DNA of 64,000 nucleotides from Tsukamurella pulmonis (GCF_900103175.1 NZ_FNLF01000002.1:1812136-1876135), one strand, 5' to 3'. Numbered from the stretch's first letter, positions 1-9,958 are shown. Notes: generated by a model from the letters alone, not told the origin. A program made the numbers and translations.

Positions 1-1133
1 CGATCCTCCTTGCCTCGGCCATCGCCGGCGCGACGGAGCACCTCGGGATCGGCGTCACCGCCGGCACCGGATTCGAGCACCCCTTCCCGTTCGCGCGCCG
101 GCTGACGACGCTCGATCACCTCACCAACGGCCGGATCGGCTGGAACGTGGTGACGGGGTACCTGCCGTCCGCGGCGAAGAACATGGGGCAGCTCGATCAG
201 CTGCAGCACGACGAGCGCTACGACCACGCCGACGAGTACCTCGAGGTGCTCTACAAACTGTGGGAGGGATCGTGGGAGGACGACGCCGTGATCCGCGACC
301 GGGAGAGCGGCGTGTTCACCGATCCGTCGAAGGTGCATCCGATCAATCACCACGGCAAGTACTTCGACGTGCCGGGCATCCACGTCGGCGAGCCCTCGCC
401 GCAGCGCTCACCCGTGATCTACCAGGCCGGCGCCTCGCCGCGCGGCCTGAAGTTCGCGACGGAGAACGCCGAGGCGATCTTCGTGGCGGCGCCGACCAAG
501 GCGATCCTCAAGCAGGTCGTGCGCACGGTGCGCGAGGGCCTCGTCGCCAACGGTCGCGATCCGTACTCCGCCAAGGTCTACACACTGCTGACCATCGTCA
601 CGGATGAGACCGAGGCGAAGGCGCAGGCCAAGCTCGAGGAGTACCACCGCTACGCCAGCATCGAAGGCTCGCTGGTCTTCATGTCCGGCTGGATGGGCGT
701 GGACCTGGGCGCCTACGACCCGAGTGATCCGGTCGGCGACGTGCAGTCCAACGCCATCATCTCGGCCGTCTCCAACTTCCAGCAGGCCGATCCCTCCGGC
801 AAGGAGTGGACCGTGGAGGACATCGGCAAGTGGGGGCGCATCGGCGGCATGGGCCCCGTGCTCGTCGGTTCCGCCGACCATGTGGCCGATGAGCTGCAGG
901 AATGGGTCGAGGAGACCGATGTCGACGGTTTCAATCTCGCCTACGCGATCACGCCCGGCACCTTCGAGGACATCGTCGAGTTCATCGTGCCGGAGCTGCG
1001 CCGACGGGGCGTCTACCCCTCGGAGTACGCGCCGGGGACGCTGCGCAACAAGCTGTTCGGGCAGGGTGACCGGCTGCCCGCCGACCACCCCGCCCAGCGG
1101 CACCGCTACGCCGGTGCCAGCTCCTTGGTGTAG
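1..1133 (+). CDS. FMN-dependent monooxygenase, NtaA/SnaA/DszA type (5' partial)
   Basis: The reading frame is open from base 3, so the N-terminus lies outside the window. The visible part carries the segment DHLTNGRIGWNVVTGY, typical of the bacterial-luciferase-like NtaA/SnaA/SoxA(DszA) monooxygenases, which use reduced FMN and oxygen to oxidise small organic or organosulfur/amino-polycarboxylate substrates. The C-terminal part (ELRRRGVYPSEYAPGTLRNKLFG) is also usual for the family. The substrate cannot be read from sequence. The 3' end overlaps the convergent PhoD gene by 28 bases. Family placement is firm; the role is not. Confidence 0.88.
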   Translation, partial: ILLASAIAGATEHLGIGVTAGTGFEHPFPFARRLTTLDHLTNGRIGWNVVTGYLPSAAKNMGQLDQLQHDERYDHADEYLEVLYKLWEGSWEDDAVIRDRESGVFTDPSKVHPINHHGKYFDVPGIHVGEPSPQRSPVIYQAGASPRGLKFATENAEAIFVAAPTKAILKQVVRTVREGLVANGRDPYSAKVYTLLTIVTDETEAKAQAKLEEYHRYASIEGSLVFMSGWMGVDLGAYDPSDPVGDVQSNAIISAVSNFQQADPSGKEWTVEDIGKWGRIGGMGPVLVGSADHVADELQEWVEETDVDGFNLAYAITPGTFEDIVEFIVPELRRRGVYPSEYAPGTLRNKLFGQGDRLPADHPAQRHRYAGASSLV

Positions 1134-2710
1134 AGCGGGGCGCCCTTGGCGTCCTTGAGGTGCACCGTCAGAGCGCGCGTGCCCCCGTCGATGGTGACGT
1201 GCCCGAAGTGCTGGAAGCCCTCGGCGGGGGAGACGTTCGCCTTGTCGGGGGCGTGCACGAACTCGTACTGCGCGCCGAACGTCCCGTCGAGCGGGCTCTG
1301 CGGGAAGGCACCGGCGTTGAGCGGACCGGAGACGAACTCCCAGAACGGCGAGAAGTCTTGGAAGGCGGCCTTGTCCGGGTGGTACGAGATCGCAGCGGTG
1401 TAGTGCACGTCCGCGGTCAGGTACACGACGTTCTTCACGTCCTTGGTGCGGGAGAGGATGCGGGAGAACTCGATCTCGCGGCCCAGCGGTGCACCGTTGT
1501 CGCCCTGCGCGACCGCTTCCATCGACTTCGGGCCGCCGTCCTTGGGATTGGTGGACGCGTCGGGGACGACGATGCTCAGCGGCAGGTCGTTCGCGACCAC
1601 CTTCCACACCGCCTTCGACGAGGTCAGGCCGTCGATGAGCCATTGGGTCTGCTTGTCGCCGAGGATGCCGGCGTCGTTCGAAGTGGCCCACGCGTTGGGG
1701 TTCGGGTCCTTGTAGCTGCGCATGTCGAGCACGAAGACGTCGAGCAGCGGGCCGTAGGAGATCTTCCGGTACAGGCGCCCGTCGGCGGCCTCCGTGGGCT
1801 GCACCGGCTGCCACTCGCGCCACGCCTGGTAAGCGAAATCGGCCAGCTTGTTCACGTCGGTCTCGGTGTAGCCCTTGCGGTTCTGCCCGGCCAGGCTCTC
1901 GCCGGGGAACCAGTTGTTGACCACCTCGTGGTCGTCCCACTGGATCAGCTGCGGCACGTTCGCCGCGAACCGGCGGTAGTGCTCGTCGGTGAGGTTGTAG
2001 GCGTAGTTGCCGCGGAACTGGTCGAGCGTCTGCGCGACCTGGTTCTTGGCCTCCGCCGTGACGTTGCGGTACGTGTTGCCGTCGTTCTGCTTCTGCGTCT
2101 CCGGCACCGGGTTGTCGGCGTAGATCGCATCGCCCGAATGCAGGAAGAAGTCCGGCCGGGTGTCGGCGATGGCGCCCATGATCGCCATGCCGCCGTCGCG
2201 GTTGATGCCCCAGCCCTGGCCCACCACGTCGCCGGACCACGCGAAGCTCACGTTCCCGTTCGCCGACGGTGCCGTACGGAACGTGCCGGACAGCGGCTCG
2301 GAGGTCGCGCCGTTCTCGCCCTCGAGCGTGACGCGGTAGTGCACCGTCTGGCCGGGCTCGAGGCCCGTGATGCGGAACCGTCCGGCACCGTCGGACGACG
2401 GATCCACGCGCGGCCCCTCGAACCGGCGCGGGTTGCTGAAGGCCTCCGACGACGCCGTCTCGACGATCATCCGGGCGGGGGTGTCCGAACGTGCCCACAC
2501 CAGCGCGCCGTCGGTGCGCGGATCGCCGGTGGCGATGCCGTGCGTGAGCGTCGGGCGGCCGCGGACCACGCCGGGGGACGACGAGGCCGCCGCGCCGTCG
2601 GACGAGCTGCCGCAGGCCGAGAGCAGCGAGCCGGCCGGGATCAGGAGGGCGCCGGCGCTGCCGGCCTTGAGCAGGGAACGACGCGAGAACTGCGAATCAC
2701 TGAGGGGCAT
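1106..2710 (-). CDS. phoD: PhoD-like alkaline phosphatase, Tat-exported lipoprotein
   Basis: 534-residue metallophosphatase of the PhoD family (phosphodiesterase/alkaline phosphatase, phosphate scavenging outside the membrane). The N-terminus reads FSRRSLLKAGSAGALL followed by LLSAC, that is a twin-arginine signal with a lipobox, so export folded and lipid-anchored is predicted. Family motifs seen: SGDVVGQGWG, HSGDAIYADN and a metal-binding GDVHYTAA near the C-terminus. The chosen ATG at 2710 places the twin arginine 9-10 residues in; a GTG 27 bases upstream is possible. The gene is convergent with the preceding monooxygenase and divergent from the transporter. Confidence 0.9.
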   Translation of the reverse strand: MPLSDSQFSRRSLLKAGSAGALLIPAGSLLSACGSSSDGAAASSSPGVVRGRPTLTHGIATGDPRTDGALVWARSDTPARMIVETASSEAFSNPRRFEGPRVDPSSDGAGRFRITGLEPGQTVHYRVTLEGENGATSEPLSGTFRTAPSANGNVSFAWSGDVVGQGWGINRDGGMAIMGAIADTRPDFFLHSGDAIYADNPVPETQKQNDGNTYRNVTAEAKNQVAQTLDQFRGNYAYNLTDEHYRRFAANVPQLIQWDDHEVVNNWFPGESLAGQNRKGYTETDVNKLADFAYQAWREWQPVQPTEAADGRLYRKISYGPLLDVFVLDMRSYKDPNPNAWATSNDAGILGDKQTQWLIDGLTSSKAVWKVVANDLPLSIVVPDASTNPKDGGPKSMEAVAQGDNGAPLGREIEFSRILSRTKDVKNVVYLTADVHYTAAISYHPDKAAFQDFSPFWEFVSGPLNAGAFPQSPLDGTFGAQYEFVHAPDKANVSPAEGFQHFGHVTIDGGTRALTVHLKDAKGAPLYTKELAPA

Positions 2711-2954
2711 GGAGGCAGCCTTGTATCCGCGTCTCACTGTTTGGGAACGCGATAGTGAATGGCTGGTGAACGTGGTGCGGCTGTGGGGATGTGAAGAATC
2801 TGCTACGTTCGATTATCGGACGACAGCGACGGCTCGGTGCGCACGACAGCATGTGCACTCCGATTCGCCGACAGCGGAATTCACGATCCGTCGAGCATCA
2901 TCGTCTAGCTCCAGGCGACGATGCGGCAGCGGGTGACCCACGCTAGGGGCCGAT

Positions 2955-4559
2955 ATGCCTGATCAGTCACACGAACCGAGTAGTAGTTCCAGTCTCGCTT
3001 CCGCGGTGAGCACGCCGCCGAAGCAGGTGGACAAGGGAACCCTCCGCAAGGCGATCAGCGCGTCAGCGCTGGGGAACATGACCGAGTGGTACGACTACGG
3101 CGTCTACGCCGCGACGGCGACCTACATCACGGCAGCCTTCTTCCCGGGTGACGGCCTCGGGAAGATCGGCACGATGCTGGGGTTCGCCGTGTCCTTCCTG
3201 CTGCGTCCTCTCGGAGGCGTGGTCTGGGGCCCTCTCGGCGACAAGCTGGGACGAAAAGCCATCATGGCTACGACCATTCTCCTCATGGCCGGCGCCACCG
3301 CGTTGATCGGCGCGTTGCCGACGCACGCCATGGTCGGTGGGCTCGCGCCGGTGCTCCTGATCCTCCTCCGCGTGGTGCAGGGATTCTCGACCGGCGGCGA
3401 GTACGGCGGAGCGGCAACGTTCATGGCCGAGTACTCGCCGGACAAGAAGCGCGGCTTCTTCGGCAGCTTCCTCGAATTCGGCACGATGTGCGGGTTCGTC
3501 CTGGGCAGCGCCGTCGTGCTGTTCCTCGAGGTCCTGCTGACCGATGAGCAGATGAGCTCCTGGGGGTGGCGTATCCCGTTCTTCGTCGCGCTTCCGTTGG
3601 GGCTCGTCGGCTGGTACCTGCGCGAACAGATGCACGACTCGCCGGTGTTCAACGAGATGCAGAACTCGGACGTCGTGAAGGAGAACGCGTGGCAGCGCGC
3701 GCTCAAGTACCTCCGTCGTGACCCGAAGATCCTGTACGTCACCATCGGTTCGACCGCGCTCGTCGCGGTCGCCATCGCCATTGCGGGTCTTCTGGTTCCG
3801 GGCATCAGGCTCGGGATGAGCGCGCCGGTCTTCGTCGCGATCGTCGTCGCCGTCGCGGTCGCGGTGATGCTGCTCGTCGGGTTCAACTACGCCCTGTTCT
3901 ACGACTACTGGCGCCCGATCCTGACCATGGTCGCGATGGTGATCGCACTGAACGTCGCGAACTACACGCTGCTGACGTACATGCCTACCTATCTCAAGAC
4001 CACGATCGGGCTGGCACCGTCGAGCGCGACCGCCCTGATGCTGATCGGACAGTTGGTCATGGCCATGTGCATCCCGTTGTTCGGTGCCCTGTCCGACCGC
4101 ACCGGTCGAAAGCCGCTGTGGATCGTGTCGCTTCTCGGCATGTTCTTGCTCGCGTGGCCGCTGTACTCGCTCATGGGGAAGGGTTTCGGGATCGCGATCG
4201 TGGCGTTCGTGATTCTCGGGCTTCTGTACATTCCGCAGCTCGCCACGATCTCGGCGACCTTCCCTGCGATGTTCCCCACGCATGTGCGCTTCGCCGGGTT
4301 CGCGCTGTCGTACAACGTCGCCACCGCTGCCTTCGGCGGTACGGCCCCGCTGGTGAACGAGGCCGTCATCGAGAGCACTGGATGGAATCTGTTCCCCGCG
4401 TGGTACATGATGGGCGCCTGCGTGATCGGGCTGCTCGCGATGCCGTTCCTCAAGGAGACGGCGCGATGCTCCATTCGTGGTACCGAGATCCCCGGACCGC
4501 ACACGGACGCGACGCGACTGTCGGAGATCGAGGACGCGCGGCTCGCGAAGGCCGGCTGA
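2955..4559 (+). CDS. MFS transporter, metabolite:H+ symporter (ProP/MHS-like)
   Basis: 534-residue membrane protein with about 12 hydrophobic segments. The motif GNMTEWYDYGVYA after helix-1 entry and the loop GDKLGRK are signatures of the metabolite:H+ symporter branch of the major facilitator superfamily (ProP, KgtP, citrate and shikimate carriers). A second loop, GALSDRTGRKPLW, follows the central region, giving the usual two-fold repeat. ProP-like osmolyte transport is one option, but substrate cannot be decided. A 244-base divergent region separates it from phoD; it contains a 7-bp inverted repeat at 2899-2905/2917-2923 of unknown role. Confidence 0.88.
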   Translation: MPDQSHEPSSSSSLASAVSTPPKQVDKGTLRKAISASALGNMTEWYDYGVYAATATYITAAFFPGDGLGKIGTMLGFAVSFLLRPLGGVVWGPLGDKLGRKAIMATTILLMAGATALIGALPTHAMVGGLAPVLLILLRVVQGFSTGGEYGGAATFMAEYSPDKKRGFFGSFLEFGTMCGFVLGSAVVLFLEVLLTDEQMSSWGWRIPFFVALPLGLVGWYLREQMHDSPVFNEMQNSDVVKENAWQRALKYLRRDPKILYVTIGSTALVAVAIAIAGLLVPGIRLGMSAPVFVAIVVAVAVAVMLLVGFNYALFYDYWRPILTMVAMVIALNVANYTLLTYMPTYLKTTIGLAPSSATALMLIGQLVMAMCIPLFGALSDRTGRKPLWIVSLLGMFLLAWPLYSLMGKGFGIAIVAFVILGLLYIPQLATISATFPAMFPTHVRFAGFALSYNVATAAFGGTAPLVNEAVIESTGWNLFPAWYMMGACVIGLLAMPFLKETARCSIRGTEIPGPHTDATRLSEIEDARLAKAG

Positions 4560-4696
4560 TCTCCCACCATGTCGAATCCCCTGCGAGCAATCGCACGAGT
4601 GCGGCATCGTCAGCTGTGCGCAAATCCGGGGGCGTGAAGAAACGGGGCACTGCACCTCGATCGACCGGAGAACCATCCGACACCAGGGGGTGTGAG

Positions 4697-5107
4697 ATGA
4701 AGATTCGTGCCATCATCGCGGCCGGCGTCTTCGCGGGGGCGTTCACCGCCCCTGTCCTCGTCGGCGCGGGAACCGCGACGGCCGCGCCGTGCGTCGGCGA
4801 GAACGGGCGGGAGATGGTCGGGGTACCGACCATGACCTCCGATGGAACGCAGGTGGTGAAGGAGGATTCCTGCCGAGTGCAGGAGACGATCAAGGGCCTC
4901 GGTGACGGGGCTGATTGGGTCGGCAAGGCCGGCGACGAGGGAGCCGTCGCGCCGAAGCCTGCGGGATTCGTCTTCAAGGTGGGAGGCCAACTGATCAAAG
5001 CCGGCGGGAACTTCGACAAGCGGCAGCTGGAGTCCTGCGCGCAGCCGGGCAAGGGCGTGACGTACCGGTTGACCAACGGCCTGGTCACCTCGTGTAGTCC
5101 GCAGTAG
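4697..5107 (+). CDS. small secreted protein, unknown function
   Basis: 136 residues with a classical Sec signal peptide: basic start MKIR, a hydrophobic core and an Ala-rich cleavage site near TATAAPC. The mature part has four cysteines (after APC, DSC, ESC and at the end TSC), which could form two disulfides outside the cell. The ATG is preceded by a purine-rich AGGGGG at a good distance, so this start was chosen over the longer reading frame. I do not recognise a family. It stands alone between the transporter and rsmD. Confidence 0.7.
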   Translation: MKIRAIIAAGVFAGAFTAPVLVGAGTATAAPCVGENGREMVGVPTMTSDGTQVVKEDSCRVQETIKGLGDGADWVGKAGDEGAVAPKPAGFVFKVGGQLIKAGGNFDKRQLESCAQPGKGVTYRLTNGLVTSCSPQ

Positions 5108-5169
5108 ACGGCCGATACCACGACGACTCGTTCGGCCGGAGGGCATCGTGGTCGTGACAGAGTGGAGCG

Positions 5170-5730
5170 ATGACCAGGATCATCGCCGGGGCGGCACGCG
5201 GGCGCAGGCTCGCCGTGCCGCCCCGCGGCACTCGTCCCACGTCGGACCGCGTGCGGGAGGCAGTGTTCAGTGCCCTGCAATCGCGCCTCGACTTCGACGA
5301 CCTCGCCGTCCTCGACCTCTACGCGGGGTCGGGCGCGCTCGGTTTCGAGGCGCTCTCCCGCGGCGCCGGTCGCGCCGTGCTGGTGGACGCCGACGCCAAG
5401 GCGGTCGCGGTGATCAACCAGAACGCGCGCGCCGTGGGCCTGCCGGGGGCGACCGCGCACCGTCGGAACGCGCGGACCTTCCTCGAGCTCCAGCACGAGG
5501 CCTTCGACCTCGTCTTCCTGGACCCGCCGTACGACGTGCCGGCCGCGACCGTCGACGGCGACGTGGCGGCGCTGGCCGCCGGATGGCTGGCGCCGGGGGC
5601 GCACGTGGTGGTGGAGCGCTCGGCGCGCACCCCGGCGACCACGTGGCCCGAGGGCTTCGATCTCGACATGTCGCGCGACTACGGGGAGACGCGCGTGGAG
5701 ATCGCCGTCTGGCAGGATGACCGGGCATGA
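5170..5730 (+). CDS. rsmD: 16S rRNA (guanine966-N2)-methyltransferase RsmD
   Basis: 186-residue SAM-dependent methyltransferase that modifies G966 of 16S rRNA during small-subunit assembly. Seen: opening RIIAGAARGRRL, the TSDRVREAVFSAL segment, the SAM loop DLYAGSGALGFEAL and the catalytic DPPY. It overlaps coaD by the four bases ATGA, the standard rsmD-coaD arrangement. A CAGAGT box six bases before the ATG (5158-5163) may be a leaderless -10 element. Confidence 0.95.
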   Translation: MTRIIAGAARGRRLAVPPRGTRPTSDRVREAVFSALQSRLDFDDLAVLDLYAGSGALGFEALSRGAGRAVLVDADAKAVAVINQNARAVGLPGATAHRRNARTFLELQHEAFDLVFLDPPYDVPAATVDGDVAALAAGWLAPGAHVVVERSARTPATTWPEGFDLDMSRDYGETRVEIAVWQDDRA

Positions 5731-6200
5731 GCAAGGCGTGCTGCCCCGGATCGTTCGATCCCATGACCAACGGCCACCTGGACATCTTCCGCCGCGCCGC
5801 GCGGATCTTCGACGAGCTGGTGATCACCGTCGTCGTCAACCCCAACAAGCAGGGCATGTTCTCCATCGATGAGCGCATCGCGTTGATCGAGGAGAACGTG
5901 AAGGACCTGCCCGGGGTGACCGTCGACCGGTGGACGGGCCTGCTCGTGGACTACGCCCGCGAAAACGGGGTGGCCTGCATCCTCAAGGGGCTGCGGAACT
6001 CGACGGACTTCGACTATGAGTTGCCGATGGCCGGGATGAACATGCACCTCACCGGCGTCGAGACGGCGTTCCTCACCACCGCGCCCGAGTTCTCCTACGT
6101 GTCGAGCTCGCTGGTCAAGGAGGTCGCGAAGCTGGGCGGCGACGTCTCTTCGCTGATTCCCGCCAACGTGCAGACCGCACTGAGCGCCAAGCTCTCGTGA
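5727..6200 (+). CDS. coaD: phosphopantetheine adenylyltransferase
   Basis: 157 residues. Transfers AMP from ATP to 4'-phosphopantetheine, the penultimate step of coenzyme A synthesis. The nucleotidyltransferase motif appears as GSFDPMTNGHLDIF (contains T/HxGH) and the C-terminal SSLVKEVAKLGGDVS is diagnostic. Length and the coupled position after rsmD are as expected for the order. Confidence 0.97.
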   Translation: MSKACCPGSFDPMTNGHLDIFRRAARIFDELVITVVVNPNKQGMFSIDERIALIEENVKDLPGVTVDRWTGLLVDYARENGVACILKGLRNSTDFDYELPMAGMNMHLTGVETAFLTTAPEFSYVSSSLVKEVAKLGGDVSSLIPANVQTALSAKLS

Positions 6201-6316
6201 AATTGGCCGATATCGAGCCGGCGGCGCAGATATCCGGCGCGAGCTAGAAATCGGCGGATTCTCCGAGGGCTCGACACGCGGCGGCTGCGTTACGGCGAAA
6301 CATCGGTCCCACGCGT

Positions 6317-6322
6317 CACAAT
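6317..6322 (+). promoter_or_regulatory. -10 box CACAAT, likely leaderless start of sepIVA
   Basis: CACAAT lies six bases before the ATG, which puts the transcription start at or next to the start codon. No Shine-Dalgarno is present. One of a recurring set in this window. Confidence 0.5.
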
Positions 6323-6328
6323 GGGTGT

Positions 6329-7120
6329 ATGTACCGCGTATTCGAAGCACTGGACGAGCTGGGCGCCATCCTGGAGGAGGCGCGCAGCGTCCCCATGACC
6401 GCCGGGTGCCTGGTGCCCCGCGGTGATGTGCTCGAGCTCCTCGACGACATCCGTGACGCCTTCCCGGCCGACCTCGACGACGCGCAGGACGTGCTCGATC
6501 AGAAGGATCGCCTGATCAGCGAGGCGCGCACCCACTACGACACCACGGTCGCGCAGGCCAACTCCGAGGCCGACGCGACGCTGAGCCGCTCCCGCGCCGA
6601 GGCGGACCGCCTGCTCGCGGACGCGAAGGCGCAGGCCGACCGCATGGTCGCCGAGGCGCATCAGCACGCGACCGGTCTCGTCGCCGAGGCCCGCGCCGAG
6701 GACGAGCGCATCCGCCGCGGCGCCCAGCGCGAGTACGAGGCCGTGACCGGCCGCGCTCGCGCCGAGGCCGAGCGCCTCGTGGCCGACGGCAACGCCGCGT
6801 ACCAGCGCTCGGTGGCCGAGGGCATCACCGAGCAGGAGCGCCTCGTCGCCGAGACCGAGGTCGTCGCGGCCGCGAAGGGCGAGTCGGACCGGATCATCGA
6901 CGCCGCGCACGCCGAATCGGACCGCCTGCGCGGGGAGTGCGACGTCTACGTCGACACGAAGCTCTCGCAGTTCGAGGAGGTGCTGGGCGCCACCATGCGC
7001 TCGGTCAACCGCGGCCGCCAGCAGCTGCGCACCGCCGCCGGCGTGCACGACTACAGCGACCACGGCGCCGCCGACGGCTACCTGGAGGAGTTCGCGGAAT
7101 CGCGCGTCGACGCCCGCTAG
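6329..7120 (+). CDS. sepIVA: DivIVA-domain cell-division protein SepIVA
   Basis: 263 residues, almost entirely alpha-helical after residue 55, with heptad-like runs of Glu, Ala and Arg that predict a long coiled coil. The opening MYRVFEALDELGAILEEA and PMTAGCLVPRGDVLELLDDI match the mycobacterial Rv2927c/SepIVA protein, a septation factor related to DivIVA (Wag31). It likely acts at the septum or pole on envelope precursor synthesis. The position between coaD and DUF177-rnc is the conserved one. Confidence 0.9.
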   Translation: MYRVFEALDELGAILEEARSVPMTAGCLVPRGDVLELLDDIRDAFPADLDDAQDVLDQKDRLISEARTHYDTTVAQANSEADATLSRSRAEADRLLADAKAQADRMVAEAHQHATGLVAEARAEDERIRRGAQREYEAVTGRARAEAERLVADGNAAYQRSVAEGITEQERLVAETEVVAAAKGESDRIIDAAHAESDRLRGECDVYVDTKLSQFEEVLGATMRSVNRGRQQLRTAAGVHDYSDHGAADGYLEEFAESRVDAR

Positions 7121-7136
7121 AGGCGTGACGTACAAT
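7107..7136 (+). promoter_or_regulatory. promoter of the DUF177-rnc-mutM operon
   Basis: A near-consensus -10 TACAAT at 7131-7136 with a -35-like TCGACG at 7107-7112 and an 18-base spacer. The Shine-Dalgarno CGAGGA at 7165-7170 and GTG at 7176 follow. Confidence 0.55.
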
Positions 7137-7175
7137 GGGGTGTTTGGCTACACCTGACGAGTTCCGAGGATTGTT

Positions 7176-7754
7176 GTGAACGAACCCAACGCCGCCGTGC
7201 GCCAGCCGGCCGGTAAGCCGTACGTACTCGACGTCCGCGCCTTCGGGCGGCGGCCGGGCACCTCAGCGCAGGTGCACCGCACGGTTGCCGCGCCGGAGCG
7301 CATCGGCGTCGACCTGATCGGTGTCGAGACGGGCGAGGAGGTCGACCTGGACCTGCAGGTCCAGGCCGTCTCGGAGGGCGTGCTCGTGACCGGCACCGTG
7401 AGCGCCAACACCGCCGGCCAGTGTGCGCGCTGCCTCGATCCGTTGTCGGGCGCGCTCAACCTGTTCCTGACGGAGCTGTACGCGTACCCGGACAGCGAAA
7501 CCGCGCGCACCACCGATGACGACGAGATGTACCGCATCGACGACGACATGATCGACCTCGAGCAGGCGATCATCGACGCCGTCGGCATGGAGCTCGCACT
7601 CGATCCGCTGTGCTCCCCGGAGTGCCGCGGCCTGTGCCAGGGTTGCGGCGAGAAGCTGGCCGACCTGCCGGCCGATCACGCCCACGAGCAGATCGACCCC
7701 CGCTGGGCCGGACTCGCGAAGTTCGTGACCGAGGGCGAGGCCGACGGCAAGTGA
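7176..7754 (+). CDS. YceD/DUF177 family protein
   Basis: 192 residues. DUF177 (YceD) proteins sit upstream of rpmF or rnc and are linked to 23S rRNA/large-subunit maturation. Two cysteine pairs are visible: CARC near residue 88, and a C-terminal cluster with CSPEC, CQGC and a [11 protein letters not shown] ending typical of the family. The GTG start follows CGAGGA by five bases. The stop overlaps the GTG start of rnc (GTGA), so the two are translationally coupled. Confidence 0.88.
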   Translation: MNEPNAAVRQPAGKPYVLDVRAFGRRPGTSAQVHRTVAAPERIGVDLIGVETGEEVDLDLQVQAVSEGVLVTGTVSANTAGQCARCLDPLSGALNLFLTELYAYPDSETARTTDDDEMYRIDDDMIDLEQAIIDAVGMELALDPLCSPECRGLCQGCGEKLADLPADHAHEQIDPRWAGLAKFVTEGEADGK

Positions 7755-8518
7755 GCAAGCGCCTGCCCGCGCCGCCCGCCACGGACCGCGCCCCGCTGCT
7801 CGAGGCCCTGGGCGTCACCCTCGACGCAGACCTGCTGACCCTCGCGCTGACCCACCGCTCCTACGCCTACGAGGCGGGCGGGCTGCCCACCAACGAGCGG
7901 CTCGAGTTCCTCGGCGACAGCGTGCTCGGCATCTCCGTGACCGAGTGGCTCTACACCACCCACCCGGACAAGCCCGAGGGTGAGCTCGCGAAGATCCGCG
8001 CCAGCGTGGTCAACATGCACGCCCTCGCGCGCGTCGCGCGCGGCCTGGGGGAGGGCGGCCTCGGCGCGCATCTCTACCTCGGCCGCGGCGAGGAGCTCAC
8101 CGGTGGCCGGGACAAGGACTCGATCCTCGCCGACGGCATGGAGGCGCTGCTCGGGGCCGTGCACATCGAGCACGGCATCGACACCGCCCGCGCGGTGGTG
8201 CTGCGCCTGTTCGAGCCGATGCTGACGACGTCGTCGTCCATGGGCGCGGGACTGGACTGGAAGACCTCCCTGCAGGAGCTCACCGCGGAGCGGGATCTCG
8301 GTGCGCCGGCGTACCGCATCACGTCGACGGGGCCGGACCACGACAAGGAGTTCACCGCTGTGGCGGTGGTCGACGAGAACGATCTCGGTGAGGGCGTGGG
8401 CCGCACCAAGAAGGAGGCCGAGCAGAAGGCCGCCGCGGCCGCCTGGAAGTCGCTCGACGAGGGGGATCCCCTTCCGTCCTCGGCCGACGACGCCGAGCCC
8501 GCACCCGAGTCGGCCTGA
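7751..8518 (+). CDS. rnc: ribonuclease III
   Basis: 255-residue double-stranded RNA endonuclease that processes rRNA precursors. The catalytic signature [13 protein letters not shown] lies near residue 40, with the second acidic cluster [10 protein letters not shown] further on. A double-stranded-RNA-binding domain ([13 protein letters not shown] to [11 protein letters not shown]) and an acidic tail follow. It starts at a GTG overlapping the DUF177 stop, and its TGA shares one base with the ATG of mutM. Confidence 0.96.
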   Translation: MSKRLPAPPATDRAPLLEALGVTLDADLLTLALTHRSYAYEAGGLPTNERLEFLGDSVLGISVTEWLYTTHPDKPEGELAKIRASVVNMHALARVARGLGEGGLGAHLYLGRGEELTGGRDKDSILADGMEALLGAVHIEHGIDTARAVVLRLFEPMLTTSSSMGAGLDWKTSLQELTAERDLGAPAYRITSTGPDHDKEFTAVAVVDENDLGEGVGRTKKEAEQKAAAAAWKSLDEGDPLPSSADDAEPAPESA

Positions 8519-9378
8519 TGCCCGAGCTGCCCGAGGTCGAGGTCGTCCGACGCGGGCTGGACGATCACCTGGTGGGCCGCGGCGTCACCGCGATGGAGGT
8601 GCTGCACCCCCGTGCCGCACGCCGACACGTCGCGGGCGAGGCCGATCTGATCGGCCAGATCACCGGCGCCGACGTGGAATCCGCACAGCGCCGCGGAAAG
8701 TTCCTCTGGCTGCCGCTGGCCCGCGGCGGCGTCTCCGCCGACACCGCCATCGTCGTGCACCTGGGCATGAGCGGGCAGATGCTCGTGGGGCCGGGCGACG
8801 ACCGGCACCTGCGCATCCGGGCCGACCTGTCCGACGGTGCGGTGCTCCGCTTCGTCGATCAGCGCACCTTCGGCGGCTGGGCCGTCGACCCGCTCGTCGA
8901 GGTGGACGGCACGCTCGTCCCCGAGGCCGTCGCGCACATCGCGCGGGATCCCTTGGACCCCTTGTTCGATCGGGACGCGGTGATCGCGCGAATGAAACGC
9001 AAGGACACCGAGATCAAGCGGGTCCTGCTGGATCAGACCGTGATCTCCGGCGTGGGCAACATCTACGCCGACGAGGCGCTGTGGCTCTCCGGTGTGCACG
9101 GCCGGCGCCGCGCCTCCGCGCTGAGCAAGCCCGCGCTCGGCCGACTCATCGACGACGCCACCTCCGTCATGCGCAGCGCACTCGATCAGGGCGGCACCAG
9201 CTTCGACGCGCTGTACGTCAACATCAACGGCCAGTCGGGCTACTTCGCACGCTCGCTGAACGCGTACGGGCGCGACGGTGAGCCGTGCCGGCGGTGCGGC
9301 ACGATCATGCAGCGCGAGTCGTTCATGAACCGCGGCTCGCACTTCTGCCCGAGTTGTCAGACGGTGCCGCGCCGCTGA
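8518..9378 (+). CDS. mutM: formamidopyrimidine-DNA glycosylase
   Basis: 286-residue bifunctional glycosylase/AP lyase that removes 8-oxoguanine and formamidopyrimidines. The N-terminus [13 protein letters not shown] carries the catalytic proline and glutamates. The H2TH element [12 protein letters not shown] and a C-terminal zinc finger with four cysteines (CRRCGT...CPSC) are intact. Last gene of the operon with rnc. Confidence 0.97.
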   Translation: MPELPEVEVVRRGLDDHLVGRGVTAMEVLHPRAARRHVAGEADLIGQITGADVESAQRRGKFLWLPLARGGVSADTAIVVHLGMSGQMLVGPGDDRHLRIRADLSDGAVLRFVDQRTFGGWAVDPLVEVDGTLVPEAVAHIARDPLDPLFDRDAVIARMKRKDTEIKRVLLDQTVISGVGNIYADEALWLSGVHGRRRASALSKPALGRLIDDATSVMRSALDQGGTSFDALYVNINGQSGYFARSLNAYGRDGEPCRRCGTIMQRESFMNRGSHFCPSCQTVPRR

Positions 9379-9406
9379 CCGGTGGAGCCACCCGCCCCCG
9401 CGCGGC

Positions 9407-9946
9407 TCAGGGGCTGGTGGGCCATGCGCGGGTCGCTTGCTCCGACGCTCCGCTGGGCGGTAGAGCCGCGTTCGCCCGCTGTTCTCGTGTCAGCCGCAGC
9501 GGCCACACTCCGCGGAAGATCTCCACGAACAGCGCCACGACGATCACCCCCGTGAGGACGGTGCGTCCGACCGTCGAAAAGGGAAGTACGACGGCTGCGA
9601 GGTACGTGAGCCCGAATCCGATCGCGCAGATGGAGGCGGCACGCAGCCACATCCTCGTCATGATGCGTCGGTATTCCGGCAGGTGGGCCGACCAGTAATC
9701 GCGGTACTCCCGCCTGCGGAACGGTGGTCGCCACAGGGACAAGAGAACGAGGATCGTGCCGAACCCGATTGCGATCGCGGCCGAGACGAGTTGATTCTCG
9801 ACGAACGCGCTGCGCGACGTCCACGTCGAGACGCGGCCTCCCGAGTACGTCCGCGGATACGGATCAGGTCCCGCCACGTAGGTCAACCCGAGCGTCGCGA
9901 CGTAGAACCCCACCGCCCCGAGGAACAGCCCCCACTGTTTCTGCAT
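9407..9946 (-). CDS. small membrane protein related to the next DUF1648-like genes
   Basis: 179 residues with about four hydrophobic segments. The N-terminus WGLFLGAVGFYVATLGLTYVAGPDPYP follows the same plan as the proteins at 10486-10986 and 10997-11536 (W-FLG, then GPDP-P after helix 1). A cytosolic stretch PPFRRREYRDYWSAHLPEYRR matches the paralogues' RDHWLSPAHRP region in position. Function unknown. It is transcribed toward mutM and starts six bases after a TAGCGT box. Confidence 0.75.
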   Translation of the reverse strand: MQKQWGLFLGAVGFYVATLGLTYVAGPDPYPRTYSGGRVSTWTSRSAFVENQLVSAAIAIGFGTILVLLSLWRPPFRRREYRDYWSAHLPEYRRIMTRMWLRAASICAIGFGLTYLAAVVLPFSTVGRTVLTGVIVVALFVEIFRGVWPLRLTREQRANAALPPSGASEQATRAWPTSP

Positions 9947-9952
9947 GCGGTC

Positions 9953-9958
9953 ACGCTA
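9953..9958 (-). promoter_or_regulatory. -10 box TAGCGT, leaderless start
   Basis: TAGCGT on the minus strand lies six bases upstream of the ATG at 9946, with no ribosome-binding site between them. Confidence 0.5.
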